From NCBI GenBank assembly GCA_023254985.1, contig JALRJT010000002.1, positions 1 to 5,504 of the forward strand: DNA of 5,504 bases, given 5' to 3'. This document shows positions 1 through 5,504 of the stretch, one piece after another (the stretch's first letter is position 1; every line of letters starts with the position of its first letter). Made by a program: the position numbers and the translations under genes. This DNA comes from Ilumatobacteraceae bacterium (GTDB lineage: Bacteria > Actinomycetota > Acidimicrobiia > Acidimicrobiales > Ilumatobacteraceae). Below the pieces are notes generated by a model. That model did not search any database and was not told the origin of the DNA. It saw only the letters and a program-made list of their open reading frames with translations.

Positions 1-876
1 GGTGGGTGCTCGAGCTCAGACTCGACCACCGACACGACCGCGGCCGCCGAGGTGGCCCAGTATCCGGTGACCGTCGGAGACGTCACGCTCGAGGCCCAGC
101 CGATGCGCATTGTGTCGCTGTCGCCGACGGCAACGGAAATGCTCTATGCGATCGGTGCGGGTGCACAGGTCGTAGCAGTGGACGAGTATTCGAACTACCC
201 ACAGGAAGCAGTTGACCTCGGTACCAAGTTGTCGGGCTACGAACCGAACATCGAGGCGATCAGCGGTTTCACACCCGACCTCGTCATCGCGTCGTATGAC
301 CCAGGCAGTCTGGTTCAGCAACTGGGTGACTTGGGGATTCCCGTCTATCTCGCCGACGCAGTGACCACGATCGATGCCGCCTATGAGCAGATTGAAAACA
401 TCGGTCTCCTCACTGGACATGCCCAGGAGTCAACCGATATCACCGCTTTGATGAAGTCGCAAATTGAAGAAGCGGTCGCCGGCGTGACGTTGCCCGCTCA
501 GCCACTTTCGTATTATCACGAGCTCGACAACACGCTGTACTCGATCACGTCGAACACCTTCATCGGTTCGGTGTATTCGCTCTTCGGACTTCGCAACATC
601 GCTGACAACGTCGAAGCCGGCAATGACTATCCACAATTGTCCGCCGAAGTCATCGTGTCGGCAGATCCTGATCTGATCTTTCTTGCGGACACGAAGTGCT
701 GTGGTGAGACCGCAGCGACGGTGGAGGCACGTGACGGTTGGGGATCGCTGAAGGCGGTGATGAATGGGAACATCGTTGAACTCGACGACGACATTCCGTC
801 ACGCTGGGGACCACGCATCGTTGACTTCGTGATCGCGATTCGCGACGCAATCTCGGCGTTGCTCGTCAACCGCTAG
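1..876 (+). CDS. ABC importer substrate-binding lipoprotein (BtuF/FecB-like), 5' end cut off
   Basis: This is the extracytoplasmic receptor that captures a metal chelate (cobalamin, ferric siderophore or haem) and delivers it to the permease encoded next. The reading frame is open from base 1, so the true start and most of the signal peptide lie outside the window. The first codons read Gly-Gly-Cys, then a Ser/Thr/Asp/Ala-rich linker: a lipobox cysteine (codon 3) with the usual flexible tether, so it is a lipoprotein. A GTG at base 52 is in frame but would discard the lipobox, so I do not use it as the start. Codons 36-46 (RIVSLSPTATE) begin the helical-backbone metal receptor fold; E85 in NIEAI lies where BtuF-type proteins carry a permease-docking glutamate. 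A vicinal Cys pair is at codons 233-234 and SRWGPR at 267-272. 291 residues are visible. The family is clear; the substrate is not. Confidence 0.93.
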   Translation, partial: GGCSSSDSTTDTTAAAEVAQYPVTVGDVTLEAQPMRIVSLSPTATEMLYAIGAGAQVVAVDEYSNYPQEAVDLGTKLSGYEPNIEAISGFTPDLVIASYDPGSLVQQLGDLGIPVYLADAVTTIDAAYEQIENIGLLTGHAQESTDITALMKSQIEEAVAGVTLPAQPLSYYHELDNTLYSITSNTFIGSVYSLFGLRNIADNVEAGNDYPQLSAEVIVSADPDLIFLADTKCCGETAATVEARDGWGSLKAVMNGNIVELDDDIPSRWGPRIVDFVIAIRDAISALLVNR

Positions 877-886
877 ATCAGCGAAC

Positions 887-890
887 GAGG
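887..890 (+). promoter_or_regulatory. Ribosome binding site of the permease gene
   Basis: A GAGG motif lies seven bases before the ATG at 898, in the 21-base gap after the binding-protein stop codon. It supports that ATG as the start and translation from the same transcript. No promoter or terminator is visible in the gap. Confidence 0.6.
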
Positions 891-897
891 AATCGAC

Positions 898-1944
898 ATG
901 GCGAGCGCCCGAGGCACCTCACGACTGACGTTATGGGTCGTCTCGAGCGCCGTCGTGCTTCTTGTGTCATGTGTGCTCGGTTTGATGATCGGGCCAGCGG
1001 GTCCACAGTGGTGGAGGATTCCACTGGAGCTTCTCGACCGCATTCCGTTCGTCAACGTCGACAGCGGGATTGCCGATCGTGATTGGACGATCGTGTGGCA
1101 GATCAGGGCGCCACGCGTCGTGCTTGCGGCGATCGTCGGTGCGACGTTGTCGCTCTCGGGGGCGAGCTTCCAAGGTGTGTTTCGCAATCCACTCGTCGAC
1201 CCGTATCTCCTCGGCGTCGCCGCTGGTGCAGGTCTTGGCGCCACGCTCGTGTTCGCACTTGGTGGATCGCGGCCGACCAATTGGCTCATTGATCCTTTGC
1301 CGCTCGTGGCGTTCGGTGGTGGCATGTCGGCGGTGTTCTTCACGTACATGGTGGGGACTTCGTTCGGTCGAACGCGTTCAAACATCAGCTTGGTACTTGC
1401 TGGAGTCGCAGTGACCTCACTGGCAACGGCGGTCCAGACCTTCGTCCTGCAACGCAACAACGATGTCGTGCGGCAGGTTTATGCGTGGATCTTGGGACGT
1501 CTGTCGAGCGCCACGTGGGGAGACGTTCGGCTGGTTATTCCGTATGTCCTCGTGAGCACCGTCGTGCTCCTCATGCACCGGCGGCTTCTCGACGTTCTTC
1601 GAGTGGGTGACGATGAGGCAACGGCACTCGGCACGAACATTCGTCGCGTGCGACTCATCGTGGTTTCTGCTGCGACTCTCGGCACCGCGGCGGTCGTTGC
1701 GGTCAGCGGATTGATTGGGTTCGTCGGCATCATCGTCCCGCACGCCGTGCGCCTCGTTGTCGGCGCAAGTTATCGCAAAGTCTTGCCACTTAGCGTGCTC
1801 CTCGGTGGAGCGTTTCTTGTCTTGGTCGACATCCCGAGTCGCGTCATGTCTGATCCGGCCGAGATTCCAATCGGTGTGGTGACGGCCTTCTTCGGAGCAC
1901 CGTTCTTCTTGTTGCTCTTGCGAACGAGGGAGACGACGCAATGA
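898..1944 (+). CDS. ABC importer permease, FecCD/BtuC family
   Basis: This is the integral membrane subunit, which would work as a homodimer to form the import channel for the chelate brought by the upstream lipoprotein. The 348 residues fit the family (about 320-350). Hydrophobic segments lie at roughly 10-32, 71-93, 103-121, 131-151, 161-184, 211-227, 257-283, 296-313 and 324-341, in line with the ten-helix BtuC fold. Family blocks are plain to see: RNPLVDPYLLGVAAGAGLGA (96-115), SGLIGFVGIIVPHAVRLVVG (270-289) and EIPIGVVTAFFGAPFF (322-337). The stretch at about 238-250 (DDEATALGTNIRR) is the cytoplasmic coupling segment that contacts the ATPase in BtuC-type permeases. The start ATG has a GAGG seven bases upstream. 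The stop overlaps the ATPase start as ATGA, indicating coupled translation. Nothing in the sequence fixes the substrate. Confidence 0.95.
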   Translation: MASARGTSRLTLWVVSSAVVLLVSCVLGLMIGPAGPQWWRIPLELLDRIPFVNVDSGIADRDWTIVWQIRAPRVVLAAIVGATLSLSGASFQGVFRNPLVDPYLLGVAAGAGLGATLVFALGGSRPTNWLIDPLPLVAFGGGMSAVFFTYMVGTSFGRTRSNISLVLAGVAVTSLATAVQTFVLQRNNDVVRQVYAWILGRLSSATWGDVRLVIPYVLVSTVVLLMHRRLLDVLRVGDDEATALGTNIRRVRLIVVSAATLGTAAVVAVSGLIGFVGIIVPHAVRLVVGASYRKVLPLSVLLGGAFLVLVDIPSRVMSDPAEIPIGVVTAFFGAPFFLLLLRTRETTQ

Positions 1945-2723
1945 CTGTTCTCGGATTCTGTGACTTGCGAGTGACCTATGGGAAACACGTAGCCGTCGAG
2001 TCGTACAACGACATCCTGTATTCAGGTGAGTGGGTGTGTGTGATTGGGCCGAATGGTGCGGGCAAGTCGTCCGTGCTCAGAGCAGCAGCTGGCCTGCTCG
2101 ATTACTCGGGGTCGGTTGCCGTCGACCAGAAGGAGGTCCCTGCGACGTCAGCGCGCTGGCGGGCTCAACACATTGCATTCGTTCCACAGAGTCCACTCAT
2201 TCCGCTCGACATGACCGTCCAGGAGTACGTCCTCCTCGGTCGCAATCCCTACATCCCATACTTCGGTGTGGAGACCGCGGGTGACCGAGGGATCGTCGTC
2301 GATGTATTGCAAAGCCTGGACCTTGCAGGATTCGAGCGCCGGTATCTGGCCACGCTGTCAGGCGGAGAGATTCAGAGACTGGTGATTGCGCGGGCGCTCG
2401 CGCAGCAGGCGCCAGTTCTCCTGCTCGATGAGCCGACGAGTGCGCTCGATATTGGCCATCAGCAACACGCGCTCGAACTCGTCGATCGACTCCGGAGGGA
2501 GCGCGGTCTCACCGTGGTGTCAGCGATGCACGACTTGACGTTGGCGGGAATGTATGCCGATCGACTCGTTCTCATGCACGAAGGTCGCAGTGTCGCACAG
2601 GGAAGTGCTGCTGAAGTCCTCAGGCCTGAGAATTTGGCTAAGTACTACGGAGTGTCAGCTCGGGTGCACCGTGAGCCGGATGGAACGATCGTCGTCATTC
2701 CGAACCGAGGCGAGCGCAACTGA
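1941..2723 (+). CDS. ABC importer ATPase (BtuD/FhuC-like)
   Basis: This is the cytoplasmic ATP-hydrolysing subunit that powers import through the FecCD-type permease. All catalytic motifs of an ABC ATPase are intact in 260 residues: Walker A GPNGAGKS (36-43), Q-loop glutamine Q83 in FVPQ, signature LSGGE (139-143), Walker B VLLLDE (159-164) with catalytic E164, D-loop SALD (167-170) and the switch histidine H197 in AMHD. The segment YVLLGRNPYIPYFG (96-109) is typical of the iron-chelate/B12 subgroup, where LGR.P.... follows the Q-loop. The start ATG overlaps the permease stop by four bases (ATGA), and a GAGGG lies ten bases upstream inside the permease gene. The protein should be active; the substrate depends on its partners and is unresolved. 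Confidence 0.95.
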   Translation: MTVLGFCDLRVTYGKHVAVESYNDILYSGEWVCVIGPNGAGKSSVLRAAAGLLDYSGSVAVDQKEVPATSARWRAQHIAFVPQSPLIPLDMTVQEYVLLGRNPYIPYFGVETAGDRGIVVDVLQSLDLAGFERRYLATLSGGEIQRLVIARALAQQAPVLLLDEPTSALDIGHQQHALELVDRLRRERGLTVVSAMHDLTLAGMYADRLVLMHEGRSVAQGSAAEVLRPENLAKYYGVSARVHREPDGTIVVIPNRGERN

Positions 2724-2745
2724 GCGACACTACGGTTGTCGGTGC

Positions 2746-3405
2746 ATGGACGTCGATCCCCGTCTCTTGAACCGTCACGTTGAAGGGTGTGCGACTGCAC
2801 ATCAACGGTTACTCGAAACGATCAGCAACCTGACCGACGACGATTGTCGTTCGCCATCACTGCTCGAAGGGTGGTCTCGGGGCCATGTGCTCACTCACCT
2901 TGCACGGAATGCGGATAGTCATGCGCACTTGCTGGAGTGTGCGTCGCGAGGTGAAGTCGGTGAGCAGTACGAAGGGGGATTTGCCGGTCGTGTCGCGGCG
3001 ATCGAAGATGGCGCGCACCGACCTGCAGATGCTCTCGTCGCAGACGTGCGACGCAGCATCTATTCCCTCGAGTCCGCATGGTCGCAGGCGAACCACGACA
3101 CGTGGCGGGGATCTGGTCTCAATGGCAAAGGTGACACGATCGTGATGGCAGACATCGTGTTCCTGCGGTGGCGCGAAGTCGAGGTACACCATGCCGACCT
3201 CGGTCTCGGATTCACCTTCGGCGACTGGTCGGCAGAGTACGTGCGATATGAACTCGACCGTCAGGTGATGCTGTGGCGGAGTCGTCGGTCGCTGGGACTA
3301 ACCACGCTTCCCGAGCGCGCCATGCAGGTGGACCCATACACTCGCCTCGCCTGGCTACTTGGTCGACATTCGATCAACGGACTTCCCAAGGCCGACCCGT
3401 TTTGA
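2746..3405 (+). CDS. Mycothiol-dependent maleylpyruvate isomerase-fold (MDMPI/DinB-like) metalloenzyme
   Basis: The 219-residue product resembles the mycothiol-dependent maleylpyruvate isomerase family, cytosolic Zn enzymes of actinobacteria that share the DinB four-helix fold. Family-type blocks are WSRGHVLTHLARNAD (43-57) and RWREVEVHHADLGLG (141-155). They supply the expected metal ligands H51, E144 and H148, which fit the His-Glu-His site known from the Corynebacterium glutamicum enzyme almost position for position. The C-terminal part (about 160-219, with LAWLLGR at 201-207) is short for the family. I chose ATG 2746 because no other in-frame start lies between it and the ATPase stop; a longer frame reaching back to 2554 would overlap the ATPase by about 170 bases. 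No good Shine-Dalgarno is visible. No gentisate-pathway genes are near, so the substrate may not be maleylpyruvate; another thiol transfer or an unknown reaction is equally possible. Confidence 0.82.
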   Translation: MDVDPRLLNRHVEGCATAHQRLLETISNLTDDDCRSPSLLEGWSRGHVLTHLARNADSHAHLLECASRGEVGEQYEGGFAGRVAAIEDGAHRPADALVADVRRSIYSLESAWSQANHDTWRGSGLNGKGDTIVMADIVFLRWREVEVHHADLGLGFTFGDWSAEYVRYELDRQVMLWRSRRSLGLTTLPERAMQVDPYTRLAWLLGRHSINGLPKADPF

Positions 3406-3407
3406 TG
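3403..3407 (+). other. TGATG stop/start overlap between MDMPI-like gene and CopCD gene
   Basis: The stop TGA (3403-3405) and the start ATG (3405-3407) share one base, a layout that usually means translational coupling by re-initiating ribosomes. The only upstream Shine-Dalgarno candidate is a weak, distant AAGG at 3388-3391, so CopCD synthesis probably depends on translation of the preceding gene. A second in-frame ATG directly follows at 3408. Confidence 0.7.
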
Positions 3408-4997
3408 ATGACGCGATACGTGACTCGTGTACTGCTCGCGGTCGTTGTGATCCTGGCCGTTCCCTCCATAGTTCGCGCGCACGCAGGGCTCGAGTCGAGC
3501 GACCCCGCCCCTGGTGCATATCTCGACGTTTCGCCAGAACGGGTGACGCTCACTTTTGACGAGCCGGTGTCGACGGCGTTTGGTTCTCTTCGGGTGTTGG
3601 ACGGCAACGGTGACACATTGGTCGAGACCACGTTGAGCCGTGGGGAGAATAAAGAAGTCGCAGTCGCCGAACTCGACGAGACCCTGAACGATGGAACATT
3701 TGTCGTGGTGTGGCGAGTGACGTCCAGCGATGGTCATCCCGTCCAGGGTTCATTCACTTTCGTCGTCGGCGAATCGACAGTGCCAGTCGGTGGCACCGTC
3801 GCCACGGCTACAACCGTGACACACGGATTGTCGCGTCTCTTCGTCGTGATACGCGCAAGCGTTTACTTGTCGCTCGCCGTGTTGGTCGGAGCGATCGTGC
3901 TGTTGTGGGCGAGTGGATCCCGTCGGCTGAGTCCACGGACCGCCGTATTCGTAAAAGGTGCATGGGCGGTGCTGGTCGTAACGACTGTGGAGGCGTTCTT
4001 CGCGTACGGGCCGCATGCAGCTGGAGTGAAGATTTACAAGGCTCTCGACGGAGACCTGATCAGGGCAACGTTTACGACGACGTTCGGGCGAGCACAGACC
4101 GTGCGGATTGCACTCCTGATCACCTTGTGGCCGGTGTTGAACGGATTCATTGCTGGTGTTCGAAGACGAGTCATGACCGCCGTTCTCTTGATTGGCGTCG
4201 TCGCAACGGTCTCGGTGTCGGGGCACGCCGTCTCCACTTCGCCGATGCTGCTCGGTGTCGCACTCGATTCGATCCACCTCCTGGCCATCGGCTCGTGGAT
4301 CGGTGGACTGTGTGTCCTCGTCTTCGTCTCACGTCGACTCGATGACGAGAGAACACTGTCACTGACGAATCGGTTCTCGGGGATCGCCCAGTGGTCGTTG
4401 CCCGTCGTCGTATTGACCGGAGTCGGACAGACGTGGCTACTCGTGAGTGACGTGACGAAGATCTTCGACACTCAATTCGGTCGCACACTCGTTGTGAAAC
4501 TCGCCCTCGTACTCGTCATTGTTGCGCTTTCGGGTTCAGCCCGTCGAGCGCTCAAGCGCAGAGACGTCGCCAACCTTCGCACGACGGTGGTCTTCGAGGT
4601 CTTCATTGCGCTCGTGGTCATTGCACTCACCGCATCACTCACTGGGTTGTCACCAAAGGCAGTCTCGAGCGCCGAGCCATTCCAAGAGACCGTCCTTGGA
4701 TCTGAGGTGTTCGTGACGCTCGCGATCACGCCTGCGCGGGTCGGTCAAACCGAGGTTCACCTGATCATGGCGCGACAGGGTGGTGTGCTCGGAGAGTTGA
4801 CGAACGTGGAGATGAGGCTGGGTCTTTCGGCGATGAACATCCCGGCAGGTCCAGTCGAACTCACGCGGATTTCCCCGAATCATTACACGGCTGACGTGAC
4901 GTTCCCATTTGCGGGTGAGTGGAGTGTCGAGGTACTCGCAAGCACCAAGCCATTTGCAGTGTCGAGGTTCGCCTTCGAGGTGCCGATCAGCGATTAG
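3405..4997 (+). CDS. CopC-CopD fusion copper protein (YcnJ-like) with C-terminal extracytoplasmic domain
   Basis: A 530-residue membrane protein for copper binding and probably copper uptake. Residues 1-25 form a signal peptide ending VRA. Cleavage there exposes H26 as the new N-terminus, which with D109 and H111 (SSDGHP) matches the CopC Cu(II) site. The CopC domain spans about 26-123 and contains no Met or Cys, so it lacks a Met-rich Cu(I) site. Eight membrane segments follow (about 147-168, 182-202, 233-250, 256-273, 281-308, 329-347, 361-378, 397-415). Arg/Lys-rich loops at 172-184, 252-255 and 380-392 fall on the inside. H274 and H291 (DSIHLLAIGSWIGG), and GRTLVVKLALV at 359-369, are CopD-like. 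Residues 425-527 resemble a YtkA/FixH-type beta domain placed outside. ATG 3405 (or 3408) is the start because it begins the signal peptide. It shares one base with the preceding stop (TGATG). Confidence 0.9.
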   Translation: MMTRYVTRVLLAVVVILAVPSIVRAHAGLESSDPAPGAYLDVSPERVTLTFDEPVSTAFGSLRVLDGNGDTLVETTLSRGENKEVAVAELDETLNDGTFVVVWRVTSSDGHPVQGSFTFVVGESTVPVGGTVATATTVTHGLSRLFVVIRASVYLSLAVLVGAIVLLWASGSRRLSPRTAVFVKGAWAVLVVTTVEAFFAYGPHAAGVKIYKALDGDLIRATFTTTFGRAQTVRIALLITLWPVLNGFIAGVRRRVMTAVLLIGVVATVSVSGHAVSTSPMLLGVALDSIHLLAIGSWIGGLCVLVFVSRRLDDERTLSLTNRFSGIAQWSLPVVVLTGVGQTWLLVSDVTKIFDTQFGRTLVVKLALVLVIVALSGSARRALKRRDVANLRTTVVFEVFIALVVIALTASLTGLSPKAVSSAEPFQETVLGSEVFVTLAITPARVGQTEVHLIMARQGGVLGELTNVEMRLGLSAMNIPAGPVELTRISPNHYTADVTFPFAGEWSVEVLASTKPFAVSRFAFEVPISD

Positions 4998-5451
4998 CGG
5001 TGAGATCAATCACTACGAGATGATGTCCGAGTCCCGTTGCGTCATCGATGAATTGGTCACCGATGACATCAAAACCGTGCTGCTCGTAGAACTTGAGCGC
5101 GAGGTCGCGCGCGCGAGCCCAGACATACCGTGCACCTCGTTCGCCTGCGCGATCGATGCCTGCCTTCAGGAGCACTCCACCGATGCCACGGCTCTGGTGG
5201 GTCTTGACAACGGCCATCCCGCGGAGCTGAACCGAGAAGTGTGATTCGTCGTTGGGCCACGGTCGATCGAGCCATGTGGAGGTCGCAATGAGCGAACCGT
5301 CATCGAAGATTCCGAGATGTATGGCGTCCGGATCATCGTCTTGTGGGTAGCGGGGATCTTGGGACGGCGTGCCGTCACGCAAGACGGCCATACGAAGGTC
5401 GAGGATGTCGTTGGTCGACACGACGTGCACGGTCCAGTTTTCCTTCGACAT
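4987..5451 (-). CDS. GNAT-family N-acetyltransferase, substrate unknown
   Basis: The 154-residue product is a single-domain cytosolic acetyltransferase of the GNAT fold, which would move an acetyl group from acetyl-CoA to an amine. The strand before motif A reads VQLRGMAVV (74-82). Motif A with the pyrophosphate-binding loop is QSRGIG (86-91), fitting Q/R-x-x-G-x-G. Motif B is seen at 115-134, with ARDLALKFYEQHGFDVIG, the usual helix plus 'xxFYexxGF' strand. The C-terminus LGHHLVVIDL (141-150) is the last beta strand. The ATG at 5451 is preceded by a GGAGG four bases upstream. The gene converges on CopCD, and its last 11 bases overlap the end of that gene. Its target cannot be inferred from sequence or neighbours; being on the opposite strand, it need not be related to copper or chelate transport. 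Confidence 0.88.
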   Translation of the reverse strand: MSKENWTVHVVSTNDILDLRMAVLRDGTPSQDPRYPQDDDPDAIHLGIFDDGSLIATSTWLDRPWPNDESHFSVQLRGMAVVKTHQSRGIGGVLLKAGIDRAGERGARYVWARARDLALKFYEQHGFDVIGDQFIDDATGLGHHLVVIDLTANR

Positions 5452-5504
5452 CAGGCCTCCGGCCGAGTGACGCTATCGGTGCTCGCCGTTCGTGAGTCGA
5501 GCAT
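5451..5504 (-). CDS. C-terminal end of a gene entering from the right edge (product unknown)
   Basis: Reading the minus strand from the window edge, one frame stays open for 17 codons and ends in a TGA (5453-5451) that shares one base with the GNAT start, giving TGATG. This is the same tight packing seen elsewhere in the window, so I read it as the tail of a longer upstream gene in an operon with GNAT. The visible residues are hydrophilic, rich in Ser, Thr, Arg and Asp, as expected of a disordered C-terminus, and show no domain. An ATG happens to fall exactly at the window edge (5504-5502), but a 17-residue gene starting there is unlikely. The alternative is that this is simply the GNAT leader region and the open frame is chance, since 17 codons is short. 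Confidence 0.4.
   Translation of the reverse strand: MLDSRTASTDSVTRPEA
5456..5460 (-). promoter_or_regulatory. Ribosome binding site of the GNAT gene
   Basis: On the minus strand a GGAGG lies four bases before the ATG at 5451. The spacing is a little short, but the match is strong and it decides the start. It sits inside the end of the upstream minus-strand frame. Confidence 0.65.

Noticed and set aside
16..420. Long antisense open frame opposite the binding protein, and similar ones at 873-1460, 1417-1941, 3261-3737, 3750-4277 and 4034-4471
   Set aside because: These mirror the codon bias of the GC-rich sense genes; their translations are Arg/Ser/His-rich with no domains, and the sense frames have clear families.
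2554..2745. Upstream extension of the MDMPI-like reading frame into the ATPase gene
   Set aside because: It would overlap the well-supported ATPase C-terminus by about 170 bases and the extra residues have no family resemblance; ATG 2746 begins the expected helix.
2724..2745. Possible promoter between the ATPase and the MDMPI-like gene
   Set aside because: The gap is only 22 bases and shows no -10/-35-like pair; a promoter inside the ATPase gene cannot be excluded but nothing supports it.
3273..3404. Longer N-terminus for the CopCD frame
   Set aside because: It overlaps the end of the MDMPI-like gene in another frame and would bury the signal peptide, which starts cleanly at ATG 3405/3408.
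5000..5013. Small hairpin GTGA/TCAC just after the CopCD stop, as a terminator
   Set aside because: A four-base-pair stem without a following T-run is too weak to call a terminator.
5041..5067. Perfect 7-base inverted repeat GTCATCG/CGATGAC with a 13-base spacer
   Set aside because: It lies inside the GNAT coding sequence within the conserved C-terminal part, has no T-run, and is plausible by chance in this composition.
5105..5116. 12-base palindrome made of alternating C and G
   Set aside because: It encodes the Ala-Arg-Ala-Arg stretch of GNAT motif B and is best explained by GC-rich codons.
1..5504. Mobile elements, attachment sites, CRISPR arrays, tRNA/rRNA genes or riboswitches
   Set aside because: Nearly every base is covered by recognisable coding sequence, with no direct repeats, terminal inverted repeats or RNA-like folds seen; any operon leader would be upstream of base 1.

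Overview
The window looks like chromosomal DNA of an actinobacterium. The base composition is moderately GC-rich with G/C-biased third positions, genes are packed with 1-4 base overlaps, and one gene encodes a protein of the mycothiol-dependent maleylpyruvate isomerase (MDMPI) fold. Mycothiol is an actinobacterial thiol. A lineage such as Acidimicrobiia is my guess from the style of the substrate-binding protein, not something the sequence proves. There are no RNA genes, insertion sequences, CRISPR arrays or phage genes, and essentially no non-coding DNA.

Left part (1-2723, + strand): a complete class II ABC importer of the BtuFCD/FecBCD type. It consists of a lipoprotein substrate-binding protein (its start lies before base 1, with the lipobox cysteine at bases 7-9), a FecCD-type membrane permease (898-1944) and an ATPase (1941-2723). 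Such systems import vitamin B12, ferric siderophores or haem. The sequence does not decide between these.

Middle part (2746-4997, + strand): 22 bases after the ATPase comes an MDMPI/DinB-fold protein with an intact His-Glu-His metal site. It overlaps by one base (TGATG) a 530-residue CopC-CopD fusion, with a signal peptide, a periplasmic-type Cu(II)-binding CopC domain, eight predicted membrane segments and an extracytoplasmic C-terminal domain. All five + strand genes could be read as one transcript. The grouping joins chelate uptake, a thiol-linked metalloenzyme fold and copper handling. It may mean a shared metal-related role or may just be compact gene packing.

Right part (4987-5504, - strand): a GNAT acetyltransferase overlaps the end of the CopCD gene tail to tail by 11 bases. 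Upstream of it, the last 17 codons of another - strand frame end in a TGATG overlap with the GNAT start, so a second - strand operon probably enters from the right edge.

Most of this is recognisable. I do not see a clearly undescribed system. The most interesting points are the importer-MDMPI-CopCD gene cluster, the vicinal cysteine pair in the binding protein, and the MDMPI-like protein with no visible gentisate-pathway context.
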